DNA from: Mycobacterium sp. ST-F2
GTDB lineage: Bacteria > Actinomycetota > Actinomycetes > Mycobacteriales > Mycobacteriaceae
Assembly (NCBI RefSeq): GCF_001905655.1
Contig: NZ_JMHT01000038.1
Span: 1 to 64,000 of the forward strand
Length of the DNA stretch: 64,000 nucleotides
Direction of reading: 5' to 3'
A program made the position numbers and the translations under genes. Positions within the stretch are counted from its first letter, which is position 1. Each line of letters opens with the position of its first letter. Positions 7,770 to 15,074 of the stretch are shown piece by piece. The notes beneath the pieces are model-generated. The model saw only the letters and a program-made list of their open reading frames with translations, was not told where the DNA came from and ran no database searches.

Positions 7770-8641
7770 CCCTGGTCTGGGTACCGGGGCAGACGACGGT
7801 GCTGGGCTCCGACGCGCACTACGCCGAAGAAGCCCCGGCCCGCGAGGTGACGGTCGACGGCTTCTGGATCCAGCCCCATCAGGTGACCAACGCGGACTTC
7901 GCGGCATTCGTCGAAGCCACCGGCTACGTCACCGTCGCCGAACGGCCGCTCAACGCCGCCGACTATCCGGGCGCTCCGGCGGAGAACCTGCAACCCGGCT
8001 CCATGGTGTTCCGCCGCACCCCGGGCCCCGTCGACCTGCGTCACCTCAGCCAGTGGTGGACATGGACGCCGGGCGCCTGCTGGAACCATCCGCGCGGCCC
8101 GAAGTCGTCACTGCGGAACCGCGAGCAGCACCCCGTCGTGCACGTGGCATTCGAGGACGCCGCCGCGTACACCGACTGGGCCGGGCTGGCCCTGCCCACC
8201 GAGGCGCAGTGGGAGGTCGCGGCCCGCGGAGGCCTGGACCGCGCCACCTACACGTGGGGCGACGAACCCGAGCAGCCCGGGCAACAGCTGGCCAACTTCT
8301 GGCACGGCGAATTCCCGTATCTGCCCGACACCGGCTACGGCCAGACCACACCGGTGGGCAGCTTCCCGCCGAACGCCTACGGCCTGTTCGACATGGCCGG
8401 CAACGTCTGGGAATGGACCACCGACTTCTACGGGGACACCCGAGACGCCCGGCCCTGTTGCGCCGCAGACAGTTACGACCCTGACCAACCGGGGACGCCG
8501 GTAGCCCGCCGGGTGATCAAGGGCGGCTCATTCCTGTGCGCCGACAGTTACTGCCTGCGCTACCGGCCGGCAGCCCGTCGTCCACAAGCCGTCGATACGG
8601 GGATGAGTCATGTCGGCTTCCGGTGCGTGCGGAACGGGTGA
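7766..8641 (+). CDS. formylglycine-generating enzyme (sulfatase-modifying factor)
   Basis: This copper-dependent oxidase of the SUMF1/FGE family turns the sulfatase active-site cysteine into formylglycine. The N-terminus has the family pattern (WVPGQTTVLGSDAHYAEEAP, then FWIQPHQVTNADFAAFV). MAGNVWEWT lies near residue 215. The end carries GGSFLCADSYCLRYRPAARR, where Cys258 and Cys263 match the CxxxxC active-site pair, and GFRCV closes the fold. The start is a TTG inside the TTGA overlap with the phosphatase stop, and no better start lies upstream. The expected client is the sulfatase two genes upstream. Confidence 0.94.
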   Translation: MTLVWVPGQTTVLGSDAHYAEEAPAREVTVDGFWIQPHQVTNADFAAFVEATGYVTVAERPLNAADYPGAPAENLQPGSMVFRRTPGPVDLRHLSQWWTWTPGACWNHPRGPKSSLRNREQHPVVHVAFEDAAAYTDWAGLALPTEAQWEVAARGGLDRATYTWGDEPEQPGQQLANFWHGEFPYLPDTGYGQTTPVGSFPPNAYGLFDMAGNVWEWTTDFYGDTRDARPCCAADSYDPDQPGTPVARRVIKGGSFLCADSYCLRYRPAARRPQAVDTGMSHVGFRCVRNG

Positions 8642-8651
8642 GGTAGCCGAA

Positions 8652-9224
8652 TCAAAGTGGATTGCGGCCGGCGAAGGCGATGACCCGCTGCGTCGGACTG
8701 GCGTCGCCACCCAATTCAACCCCCGGACCGAACAAGCCCTGGGGTTGTAGAGCGGGCACAAGTGCTGCACCTACGCCCTCTGCCAGCGCAGCCTCAGCGT
8801 CATCGAATTCGACCGTTCGTCCCACGGCGACCGCAAGATCCCAGCTGTGGATGAGCGTCGAGTAGGTGATGATGCTGATCGCCTCGGCCGCCGGCATCGA
8901 TCCGAGCACCGTGGTGACCGGATGCTGCCAGTCACCGATGGTGGCCCACGCACGTTGGGAACGGCCGATCGACTGCTCAGCAACCGCCAACGGGTCCGAC
9001 CCCAAAATATCAGCGCCACTGAACAATTCCGCTTCCGTCGGCCCGCTGCCGCCATCGACGGCGGCCGCAAAAGCATCGATCGAGGAGATGGTGTGGCTCA
9101 GCAGCGACCGCACCGTCCATCCCGCGCACGGACTCGACAGGTCGAGGTCCGACGCCGTCAACGTCGACACGAGACCGACCAGTCGGGCATCGGCCCCCGA
9201 GAGCAATTCAACAGGTCCCATCAC
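8652..9224 (-). CDS. DinB/maleylpyruvate isomerase-type protein (TIGR03086-like)
   Basis: This 190-residue helical protein belongs to the DinB-like group that includes mycothiol-dependent maleylpyruvate isomerase. It has the N-terminal pattern SPCAGWTVRSLLSHTISSIDAFA, with a potential metal ligand in LLSHT, and a second in TYSTLIHSWDLAVAVGR. Members are metal-binding and often act on small toxic or thiol-conjugated compounds; the exact activity is not predictable. The start is GTG at 9222-9224, followed by ATG, with AGGTGG upstream. It is divergent from a CGNR regulator with a repeat-rich 90-bp spacer. Confidence 0.82.
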   Translation of the reverse strand: MMGPVELLSGADARLVGLVSTLTASDLDLSSPCAGWTVRSLLSHTISSIDAFAAAVDGGSGPTEAELFSGADILGSDPLAVAEQSIGRSQRAWATIGDWQHPVTTVLGSMPAAEAISIITYSTLIHSWDLAVAVGRTVEFDDAEAALAEGVGAALVPALQPQGLFGPGVELGGDASPTQRVIAFAGRNPL

Positions 9225-9232
9225 AACGCCAC

Positions 9233-9309
9233 CTAACGTTAGTAGTTGCTATTTACCGTTATGGTTCTACGCGACAGCGGCTAACGTTGTCAACGGAGTG
9301 CTACCGTTA
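9233..9309. promoter_or_regulatory. clustered TAACGTT/ACCGTTA repeats between the DinB and CGNR genes
   Basis: The 90-bp divergent spacer contains CTAACGTTAG (9233-9242, a perfect palindrome), CTAACGTT (9281-9288) and two ACCGTTA copies (9255-9261 and 9303-9309). CGNR proteins are DNA-binding regulators, so these are candidate sites for the adjacent regulator. Confidence 0.45.
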
Positions 9310-9314
9310 ATTCG

Positions 9315-9905
9315 GTGGCAGCCACATCGAGACTGGAGCGCGCGCAGCGCGCCGGTTTTCCCGTGGCAGGAGAGCCATTGGCCGTGGATTTGGCCGACAC
9401 GATCATCACGGTGACCACTCCGGCCACCGACCTGCTCGCCGACGAAGCGGCCTGCCGACTCTGGTGGGACCTCCAGCGCGACCGCCTGCCAGACACCGCG
9501 TCGGCTCCGCCGCTGCGACAGACCATCGAGCTACGCGAGGCCATTCGCGAGATCCTCGACGCCCAGATTGCCGGCACACCGCCGAGCCGTGCCGCAGTAA
9601 GTCACGTGAACCAATCCGCCGCCGGCGTCCTCCGCACGAGGAGGCTGGTGCGCGTCCCCGCTGGATGGGCATCGGAAACCGAATACCACCCGACCACCGA
9701 CCAGTCGCACCAGCTTGCTGTGGCGCTCGTAGCAGACAGCCTCATCGACTTTCTGGTCGGACCGACGTCACAGCGACTTCGCCGTTGCCAAAACCCTGCT
9801 TGCAGTATGCTTTTCGTGGCGCAGGACGCGCGCCGAAAATTCTGCACGCAAAACATCTGCGCCAATCGGATGCGTGCGGCGCGGCACTACCAGCGCCACC
9901 ACTGA
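9315..9905 (+). CDS. CGNR zinc-finger transcriptional regulator
   Basis: This 196-residue protein combines an N-terminal ABATE-type ligand domain (about 20-140) with a C-terminal CGNR zinc finger. The finger is visible as CQNPACSMLFV, then KFCTQNICANRMRAARHYQRH, giving two Cys-x4-Cys pairs and a basic recognition helix. Such proteins are small-molecule-responsive DNA-binding regulators. The start is the GTG at 9315. It is divergent from the DinB-type gene, which is its likely target, and repeats in the spacer support local control. Confidence 0.85.
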   Translation: MAATSRLERAQRAGFPVAGEPLAVDLADTIITVTTPATDLLADEAACRLWWDLQRDRLPDTASAPPLRQTIELREAIREILDAQIAGTPPSRAAVSHVNQSAAGVLRTRRLVRVPAGWASETEYHPTTDQSHQLAVALVADSLIDFLVGPTSQRLRRCQNPACSMLFVAQDARRKFCTQNICANRMRAARHYQRHH

Positions 9906-9938
9906 CGGCTACCATGCCACCCTGCGGAGACTGCGGCC

Positions 9939-10005
9939 ACATTTGAATGCTGCAAGCACCAAGGGTTTTCGGCTGCTGATGTTGCACGACGATGCCGACC
10001 GCGAG
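9939..10005 (+). pseudogene. remnant of a HAD phosphatase gene
   Basis: These 67 bp resemble the 3' part of the intact HAD gene near 7600-7666. Both contain AATGCTGCA, ACCAAGGG, TTTCGGCTGCTG, GCACGACGA and CGCGAG in the same order. The frame is broken by a 1-nt deletion between AATGCTGCA and ACCAAGGG. In the open stretch it reads TKGFRLLMLHDDADRE against TKGFRLLVRHDDTERE. Nothing upstream or downstream extends the match. It lies between the CGNR gene and the epimerase end. Confidence 0.6.
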
Positions 10006-10013
10006 AGAGAAGG

Positions 10014-11045
10014 TCAGTCCCGCAGTGGCGCAAAGGCGAAGTCGCGCAGCCCGTCTCGTGGGTGAATCGCGGCGGTGAAACCGAGTTCCTGGGTGGCGCA
10101 TACGGGATCGGCAACGATATGGCGGACGTCGCCGCTGCGGTACTGACCAGTGACCTTGGGCTGCGGGGCATTGCGGGCAGCGCATAACTGCTCAGCCACT
10201 TCACGAATCGTGATCGGGTGTCCGGAACACACGTTGAAGGCCGTGAAGCCGCCGTGGTCGTATGTCGTCGCGGCGACGTTGGCCGCGGCCACGTCGTCAA
10301 CATGGACGAAGTCGCGCATCTGCCCGCCGTCTTCGTAAACGTCTGGGACGGAACCATTTTCCAAGGCTGAGCGGAAGATGGCCGCCACCCCGGAGTACGG
10401 CGTATCCCGGGGCATACCCGGGCCGTAAACATTGTGGTAGCGCAGTGCGACGACCGACCCACCCACCGCGTCGGCCCAGGCCAGCGCGTAGTGCTCCTGC
10501 GCCGCCTTACTTGCCGCGTAGAGGCTGCGCGGCCGCAGCGGGGCATCCTCCCCCACCGTGCGCCAATGCAACTCTTCGCCACCTAACGGACAGCGGTGCT
10601 CGAATACGCCCGCGTCCAGGTCCGACTGGCGGCGCGGCAACGGCTCAACCAGCCCGTGTCGCGCACATTCGTAGCTCCCCTGGCCGTAGACCACCATCGA
10701 CGACGCCAGCACCAGACGCCGGCACCCCGCGGCGTACATCTGGGCCAGGAGCACCGTCGTGCCGAAGTCGTTGTGACTGCCGTAGGACGGTGCGTCGGCG
10801 GCATTGACGCCCGCGCCGACCACGGCAGCCTGGTGGCAGACCATGTCGATGCCCTTGAGCAGCCCGGCCAACGCCTCGGCATCACGTACGTCCTGTATCC
10901 GGCAGCCATCGGGCGGCAGGGCACCGTCGCCATGCGCAGCGCTGAGCATGGCGTCAATGGCGACAACCTCGTGCCCGGCGGCGGTCAACGCCGCCCAGAT
11001 GCGCGAACCGATGAAACCGGCGGCGCCGGTCAGGAGTATCCGCAC
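10014..11045 (-). CDS. NAD-dependent epimerase/dehydratase (nucleotide-sugar type)
   Basis: This extended SDR of 343 residues begins MRILLTGAAGFIGSRI, the NAD-binding loop. It has a catalytic YAASK, an ASSMVVYGQ region and RYHNVYGPGMPRD, as in UDP-glucose 4-epimerase and dTDP-sugar epimerase relatives. The CARHG insertion and the Cys-rich loop before the catalytic Tyr resemble the dTDP-L-rhamnose 4-epimerase subgroup. I chose the GTG at 11043-11045 because it places the Rossmann strand at the N-terminus and clears the upstream gene by 7 bp. An ATG at 11078 would overlap that gene. The substrate is not certain. Confidence 0.85.
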   Translation of the reverse strand: MRILLTGAAGFIGSRIWAALTAAGHEVVAIDAMLSAAHGDGALPPDGCRIQDVRDAEALAGLLKGIDMVCHQAAVVGAGVNAADAPSYGSHNDFGTTVLLAQMYAAGCRRLVLASSMVVYGQGSYECARHGLVEPLPRRQSDLDAGVFEHRCPLGGEELHWRTVGEDAPLRPRSLYAASKAAQEHYALAWADAVGGSVVALRYHNVYGPGMPRDTPYSGVAAIFRSALENGSVPDVYEDGGQMRDFVHVDDVAAANVAATTYDHGGFTAFNVCSGHPITIREVAEQLCAARNAPQPKVTGQYRSGDVRHIVADPVCATQELGFTAAIHPRDGLRDFAFAPLRD

Positions 11046-11052
11046 GGTGCTG

Positions 11053-11292
11053 TCAGCAGCCGTCCGGGCAGACGACATCAACGAGGGCAGACGCGGCTCC
11101 GCCGTCCAGCTTTCGAACATTGCTCACCGAGCACGCGGTGAGCGGAGCCGTCGGCGTCTGGTTGATCTGCACGAGATAGCCTTCCGCTCGCAGATCGTTG
11201 ATCACCGCGTCCGCCGGCGCTGCCGACGCGACCGGAGCGAACGCCACCATCGCAAGAGCGGCTGCACCCATGCCCATGATCACTGACTTCAT
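11053..11292 (-). CDS. small exported protein of unknown function
   Basis: This 79-residue protein has a signal peptide (MKSVIMGMGAAALAMVAFAP, cut after about ASAA) and a short mature domain with two cysteines. The core DLRAEGYLVQINQTPTAPL, CSVSNVRKLD and VDVVCPD matches the other small exported protein of this window (15154-15498), so the two are paralogs. Such two-cysteine secreted proteins are common in mycobacteria and have no known function. The ATG at 11290-11292 starts exactly at the signal peptide. It may be cotranscribed with the epimerase. Confidence 0.75.
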   Translation of the reverse strand: MKSVIMGMGAAALAMVAFAPVASAAPADAVINDLRAEGYLVQINQTPTAPLTACSVSNVRKLDGGAASALVDVVCPDGC

Positions 11293-11338
11293 CACAGCAC
11301 TCTTTCGTTGTCTTCCAATAGAATTCGTGTGCATCAAC

Positions 11339-11375
11339 GCGGTTCTCACCGGCGAGAACCGCCCGCCGAAGGCGG
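11339..11375. terminator. two consecutive hairpins after the peroxiredoxin-like gene
   Basis: GCGGTTCTC pairs with GAGAACCGC (11339-11362), followed directly by CCGCC-gaa-GGCGG (11363-11375). They lie downstream of the peroxiredoxin-like gene on the minus strand and upstream of the small exported protein gene, so they probably separate the two units. Confidence 0.45.
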
Positions 11376-11468
11376 CAATACCACTGTAATGCAGTAACTT
11401 TCGTGAGATTCTTACCGATTGGTGACCATCCCGACGAGTTCCCGGCCTGGCCGCGATCACTCTGTCGA

Positions 11469-12020
11469 TCAAGCGCCCGCGCCGCCGGCAACCGCCCTCA
11501 CCGCAGCGACAATGTCATCGATCAGCGGGATGTCGGCCGCAGTGACGGCGTGATGGGCGTAAACAATGCGTCCGTCACGGTCCACGACGAAGGTGCCGCG
11601 GCCCTGCAGGACATCCGACGTCACCTTGCCTGCGCGGCTACCCGAGCGCAGCACGCGGATCAGGCGCATCGGAGAGAACATGGCATACCGCCCGAGCGAA
11701 AAGCGCTCGACTTCCGTGGCACGCTCAAGCTCCTGTTGCGGGTCACTGAGGCAGTCGGCGGTGATGCCGCGCTGCGCACAGGACGCACATACCGTGTCGA
11801 TGTCATCGCGATAGACGATGGCCACGCGGGCGCCTGCCGCCGCGAGTTGATCGCCGGCCTGCTCGAGGTCGCGGGCAGCCTGCTGACAGAACGGGCACCA
11901 CAACCGGTGAAACGCCACCACAGCAGGTCCTGTCGCAATCAACTGCGCGACCGTGACGTCCCCGTCCGCCGATGTCACGGCGACATCGACCGGAAAGCGT
12001 TCTCCAACAAAAAGACTCAC
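11469..12020 (-). CDS. peroxiredoxin-like AhpC/TSA-family redox protein
   Basis: This thioredoxin-fold protein has 183 residues. The active site is WCPFC in AFHRLWCPFCQQAARDLE, with Arg nearby. A second Cys-rich stretch (TVCASCAQRG) could supply resolving cysteines. The C-terminal half (YAMFSPMRLIRVLRSG, GTFVVDRDGRIVYAHH) follows the AhpC/TSA pattern. I start at GTG 12018-12020 because GGAGGG lies 4 nt upstream; a TTG at 12071 has no ribosome site and would run into the operator. It is divergent from a TetR gene, with a palindromic operator between them. It probably reduces peroxides or disulfides in a stress response. Confidence 0.85.
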   Translation of the reverse strand: MSLFVGERFPVDVAVTSADGDVTVAQLIATGPAVVAFHRLWCPFCQQAARDLEQAGDQLAAAGARVAIVYRDDIDTVCASCAQRGITADCLSDPQQELERATEVERFSLGRYAMFSPMRLIRVLRSGSRAGKVTSDVLQGRGTFVVDRDGRIVYAHHAVTAADIPLIDDIVAAVRAVAGGAGA

Positions 12021-12077
12021 CGCGCCCTCCAAACGAATGTCAAGTGAATGACCGGCGACAGCCACACTCAAGATTTC

Positions 12078-12093
12078 TGTACTCTACAGTACA
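12078..12093. promoter_or_regulatory. TGTACT-N4-AGTACA operator between the peroxiredoxin and tetR genes
   Basis: TGTACTctacAGTACA is a perfect 6-bp inverted repeat with a 4-nt spacer, 28 bp before the TetR start and 57 bp before the peroxiredoxin start. The same half-sites and spacing recur at 17509-17524 before the second DUF417 operon. The position suggests autoregulation of TetR and repression of the peroxiredoxin-like gene. Confidence 0.7.
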
Positions 12094-12120
12094 AAGTTGA
12101 TCGCTTGATAGCGTCATCGA

Positions 12121-12747
12121 GTGATCACCGAGCCGACGACCGACCGTGGCCGCGCGACGGTGGCCCGAATCTTGGAGGCGGCATGTGTCTTGTTCGCCCG
12201 TCAGGGAGTGCGGGCGACGACTCTCGATGAGATCGGCGGCGCCGCCGGTGCGGGGCGCAGCCAGCTGTACCACTTTTTCGCCGACAAGGCGGACTTGGTT
12301 TCCGACGTGGTCCGGTTCCAGGTCGACCGGGTGCTGTCGGCGGTCGAGCCGTCATTCGACAACGTCAACACGGCCGCCGATCTCCGCGCCTGGTGCGCCG
12401 ACGCACTCCGCGCGCACGCATCTTCTGACGATCCCATCCGCTGCCCCATCGGATCGCTGGTCTACGAACTCGACCGCTCCGCCGATGGCCCGGCCCGTGC
12501 AGCGCTCAGGGCCGGGTTCGGCCGCTGGGAACAGGTGATCGGCGACGCCTTCCAGCGGGTGGCCGCCGACGGCGGGTTGCTGCCCGGCACCGATCCCGCT
12601 GTCCTGGCTGCCGGTCTACTCGCCGCCTACCAGGGCGGCATGTTGCTCGCGGACGTCAGTGGCGATGTCGCACCGCTGCAACACGCGCTGGATACGGCAT
12701 TGGCAGCCGCTCTGGGGCCACCCCCCAAACGCAAGCGATCCCGGTAG
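12121..12747 (+). CDS. TetR/AcrR-family transcriptional repressor
   Basis: This 208-residue regulator has an N-terminal helix-turn-helix at about residues 15-60 (VARILEAACVLFARQG, TLDEIGGAAGAGRSQLYHFF). The ligand-binding domain has two cysteines (Cys98 in RAWCADAL and Cys113 in PIRCPIGSL) that could sense oxidants or electrophiles. The tail is basic (PPPKRKRSR). The start is GTG at 12121, close to the operator. The 3' end overlaps the anti-sigma gene tail-to-tail by 92 bp. Likely targets are itself, the peroxiredoxin-like gene and the DUF417/GNAT operon that carries the same operator. The cysteine-sensing idea is inference. Confidence 0.9.
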   Translation: MITEPTTDRGRATVARILEAACVLFARQGVRATTLDEIGGAAGAGRSQLYHFFADKADLVSDVVRFQVDRVLSAVEPSFDNVNTAADLRAWCADALRAHASSDDPIRCPIGSLVYELDRSADGPARAALRAGFGRWEQVIGDAFQRVAADGGLLPGTDPAVLAAGLLAAYQGGMLLADVSGDVAPLQHALDTALAAALGPPPKRKRSR

Positions 12748-13003
12748 CCGCGCGCCTGCCACTTCGGCGCCAGTTGCGAAATGCGTTGATGAGCCGATGC
12801 CGGAACTCCGGGTCGAGTTCGTCGGTGCCGATCTTGCCGACTGTGGCGACGGTGCTGCGGAACTGTTGGAGGTAGTTTTCGCAGCCGTCGCATTCGAGCA
12901 GATGCATGTCGAAGCGCGCCCGGTCCTCCAGGTCGAGGCTGCCGTCGAGGTAGGCCGTCACCAACTCGACGAGTTCGTTGCAGTCCATCGGGTTGGTGGT
13001 CAT
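12656..13003 (-). CDS. zinc-binding anti-sigma factor (zf-HC2)
   Basis: This 115-residue soluble protein has the ZAS motif His-x3-Cys-x2-Cys at HLLECDGC (residues 34-41). It is preceded by the helix CNELVELVTAYLDGSLDLEDRARF that binds sigma region 2/4 in this family. There is no membrane segment, so it is a cytosolic, potentially redox-sensitive anti-sigma. Its ATG overlaps the sigma stop (ATGA), which fits one-to-one production. The last 35 residues are Arg-rich, lack family similarity and overlap the tetR end; they may be a recent extension. Confidence 0.88.
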   Translation of the reverse strand: MTTNPMDCNELVELVTAYLDGSLDLEDRARFDMHLLECDGCENYLQQFRSTVATVGKIGTDELDPEFRHRLINAFRNWRRSGRRAATGIACVWGVAPERLPMPYPARVAAVRHRH

Positions 13004-13650
13004 GCGGTATCCCTCAGATAGTCCTCGAGCACCTGCCGGACGGCGGCTCGGCCTCGGTGGAGCAAGACGCGCTGATTGGCAGCGCTGATCTCGAGCAGTT
13101 CGCAGACTTCGTCGGAGTCCAATCCCAGCATGTCACGCATCGTCACCACGACGCGCTGGCGTTCGGGAAGATTGTCGAGTCCCCGTCGCGCCACCATGAT
13201 CAATTCCTCGCCGAGGACCGAACTCTCAGGGGTGTCCGGAAACGGCGCCGGCACTGCGGTCGGCAGCCAATGGCCGGGATGCGGGTCGTCGGTGCCGCGA
13301 AAGCGCGCCGGGTCGACGGTGCCACCAGTGAACGCCGCCACCGCAAGATCGGCATCCCGCCGCTCACGGATACCCCGGTTCTTGGCGATATTGATCAGAA
13401 TCGCGAAAAGCCAAGTACGCAACGACGACCTGCCCTCGAACGAACCGATCCCCTTGAGCAACGCGATCCAGGTGTCCTGCACGACGTCTTCGGCGATCTC
13501 ACGGGTCGGTACGTAACCCTGTGCGACCCGTAGCAGCGCCGGCGTATGCCGGTCCACCAGTTCGGCGAAAGCCGACTCGTCGCCGCGTTGCAACGCGGCG
13601 ACGAGCGCACCTTCGTCACCTGCGATCCTGGTCATGATGACCGGGAGCAT
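13000..13650 (-). CDS. ECF-type RNA polymerase sigma factor
   Basis: This group 4 sigma factor has 216 residues. Region 2 is clear (FAELVDRHTPALLRVAQGYV, EIAEDVVQDTWIALLKGIGSF, LRTWLFAILINIAKNR). Region 4 has LPERQRVVVTMRDMLGLDS, EVCELLEISAANQRVLLHRGR. A linker of about 50 residues joins them. It is stop-start coupled to the anti-sigma gene and lies 6 bp after the flavodoxin-like gene. The start may be residue 1 or the internal MTRIAGDEG at 13635; no clear ribosome site decides. Promoter-like sequences before this operon suggest it reads its own promoter. Confidence 0.94.
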   Translation of the reverse strand: MLPVIMTRIAGDEGALVAALQRGDESAFAELVDRHTPALLRVAQGYVPTREIAEDVVQDTWIALLKGIGSFEGRSSLRTWLFAILINIAKNRGIRERRDADLAVAAFTGGTVDPARFRGTDDPHPGHWLPTAVPAPFPDTPESSVLGEELIMVARRGLDNLPERQRVVVTMRDMLGLDSDEVCELLEISAANQRVLLHRGRAAVRQVLEDYLRDTA

Positions 13651-13656
13651 AGTCGC

Positions 13657-14373
13657 TCAGCGGTACTCCGGATTGGTGAAGTCGTACCGGCAACCGGCGT
13701 CCCATCCTGATCGCACATTGCCGTAGGCGGGGATGCCGCCGCCGGCGCGCAGCATCCGTGCCAGGTGCATCAGGTTCCACGTCATGAACGTGGTGTTGCG
13801 GTTGGTGAAGTCGTTCTCCGGCCCGCCCGAGCCGGGGTCCAGATAGGACGGGCCCGGACCTGCTTCACCGATCCAGCCGGCGTCGGCCTGCGGCGGAATG
13901 GTGTACCCGATGTGTTGCAAGGTGTAGAGCACGTTCTGCGCGCAGTGCTTGACACCGTCCTCGTTGCCGGTGATCAGGCAACCGCCGACCCGTCCGTAGT
14001 AGAGGTACTGCCCGGCGTCGTTGAGCAGATGCGAGCCGCCATAGAGCCGTTCGTGTACTTGCTTCATCACAGAACTGTTGTCGCCCAACCAGATCGGGCC
14101 GGCGAGCACCAGAATGTCAGCGGCCAGCACCTTGTCGAAGATCGCCGGCCAGTCGTCGGTCGCCCACCCGTGCTCGCGCATGTCGGGCCACACGCCGGTG
14201 GCGATGTCGTGGTCGACGGCGCGCACCACCTCGACGGCAACACCATTGGCGGCCATGATGCGACTGCTGATGTCGATCAGACCTTCGGTATTGCTCACCT
14301 CGGGCGATCTCTTGAGCGTGCAGTTGATGAACAGCGCACGCAGGCCGTCGAAGTCAGCAGGCCGATCAGACAC
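13657..14373 (-). CDS. flavodoxin-like NAD(P)H-dependent FMN reductase
   Basis: This 238-residue protein has the flavodoxin-fold reductase pattern. The phosphate loop is INCTLKRSPEVSNTEGLID (residues about 15-35), LAGPIWLGDNSSVMKQ is the FMN-contacting stretch, and GGCLITGNEDG follows. Relatives reduce quinones, azo compounds or free flavins with NAD(P)H. I start at GTG 14371-14373, 5 nt after GGGAGGG, overlapping the DUF417 stop. It sits between DUF417 and the sigma factor in one operon. A role in removing quinones or other electrophiles is plausible but inferred. Confidence 0.85.
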   Translation of the reverse strand: MSDRPADFDGLRALFINCTLKRSPEVSNTEGLIDISSRIMAANGVAVEVVRAVDHDIATGVWPDMREHGWATDDWPAIFDKVLAADILVLAGPIWLGDNSSVMKQVHERLYGGSHLLNDAGQYLYYGRVGGCLITGNEDGVKHCAQNVLYTLQHIGYTIPPQADAGWIGEAGPGPSYLDPGSGGPENDFTNRNTTFMTWNLMHLARMLRAGGGIPAYGNVRSGWDAGCRYDFTNPEYR

Positions 14374-14869
14374 GATCACCCTCCCGCCCGGCACCCAGCG
14401 CATCAGCCAATGTCCAGGCCGCAAGGCCAAGCAGTGCAACGTCTTTGATCAGGAACTGGCCCGTCATCGACAGCGCCGGGAAGCCGCCGGCGGCCGACTC
14501 GCCGATCCCGGGCGTGGTGAACAGGAAACTGATGGTCGCAACGAACAGCCCGACCGCGATCACGCTGCCGACAGCCGACACTTTCGGCCACCACGGCTTG
14601 ACGGCAAGCAACACCGCAGTGCCGACCTCGAGCACGCCGAGCAGCGACGAGAACGTCGTCACGGAGAAGATGTCGTACAGCCAGCTCATGAACGGGCTGT
14701 GCGCGACGAGCGGCTGAATACCTTGCGCCTCATACGAAGTGAATTTCAGTAAGCCGATCCACCCGATCACGATGACAAGCCCGTAGCGAGCGAGATGGCC
14801 GGCGATTCGACTCACTATGGCCTCTGTTGTCAATGATTCGACTCGGGCCCGAATGTTCGTCGCGGTCAT
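14366..14869 (-). CDS. DUF417 membrane protein (RclC/YkgB family)
   Basis: This 167-residue inner-membrane protein has about four transmembrane segments. The family features are WIGLLKFTSYEAQGIQPLVA, SPFMSWLYD, GVLEVGTAVLL, ISFLFTTPG, GFPALS and GQFLIKDVALL, which fit E. coli RclC, part of the reactive-chlorine resistance operon. It is the first gene of the operon with the reductase, sigma factor and anti-sigma. Two promoter-like sites of the same design lie upstream (14925-15014). A paralog of similar length lies at 16960-17454. The molecular function of the family is unknown. Confidence 0.88.
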   Translation of the reverse strand: MTATNIRARVESLTTEAIVSRIAGHLARYGLVIVIGWIGLLKFTSYEAQGIQPLVAHSPFMSWLYDIFSVTTFSSLLGVLEVGTAVLLAVKPWWPKVSAVGSVIAVGLFVATISFLFTTPGIGESAAGGFPALSMTGQFLIKDVALLGLAAWTLADALGAGREGDRV

Positions 14870-14924
14870 TGGTTTACCTCTTTCGGCTGTCTCGCGGCGG
14901 CCTGCCCGCCGACGATCACAGAAC

Positions 14925-14955
14925 TGAGTGGGTCGCCGGCGCCCGAACGTTACGG
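14925..14955 (-). promoter_or_regulatory. candidate ECF promoter P1 of the DUF417-sigma operon
   Basis: On the minus strand CCGTAACG (14955 to 14948) is followed after exactly 17 nt by CACTCA (14930 to 14925), leaving about 50 nt to the ATG. The divergent promoter at 15075 has the same two blocks at the same spacing. CGTAAC resembles the AAC-containing -35 of ECF promoters. Confidence 0.6.
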
Positions 14956-14983
14956 CCCCCGGCCTCTGGCCGCGCGCACCACG

Positions 14984-15014
14984 GACGTGTGGGCCGACGG
15001 CCCGGTCGTTACGG
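14984..15014 (-). promoter_or_regulatory. second, weaker candidate ECF promoter P2
   Basis: On the minus strand CCGTAACG (15014 to 15007) is followed after 17 nt by CACGTC (14989 to 14984). The first block is identical to P1 and the second is half conserved, so this may be a tandem or degenerate copy. Confidence 0.4.
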
Positions 15015-15074
15015 GGAAAGTCCGCCGGCGACCGCGCGTCACAGAATCGTCAGATAGTCCCGTCGCGCGGCGAT

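Noticed and set aside
14827..15057. 76-residue plus-strand open frame upstream of the small exported protein gene
   Set aside because: It covers the candidate promoters of the sigma operon and has no recognisable features or ribosome site.
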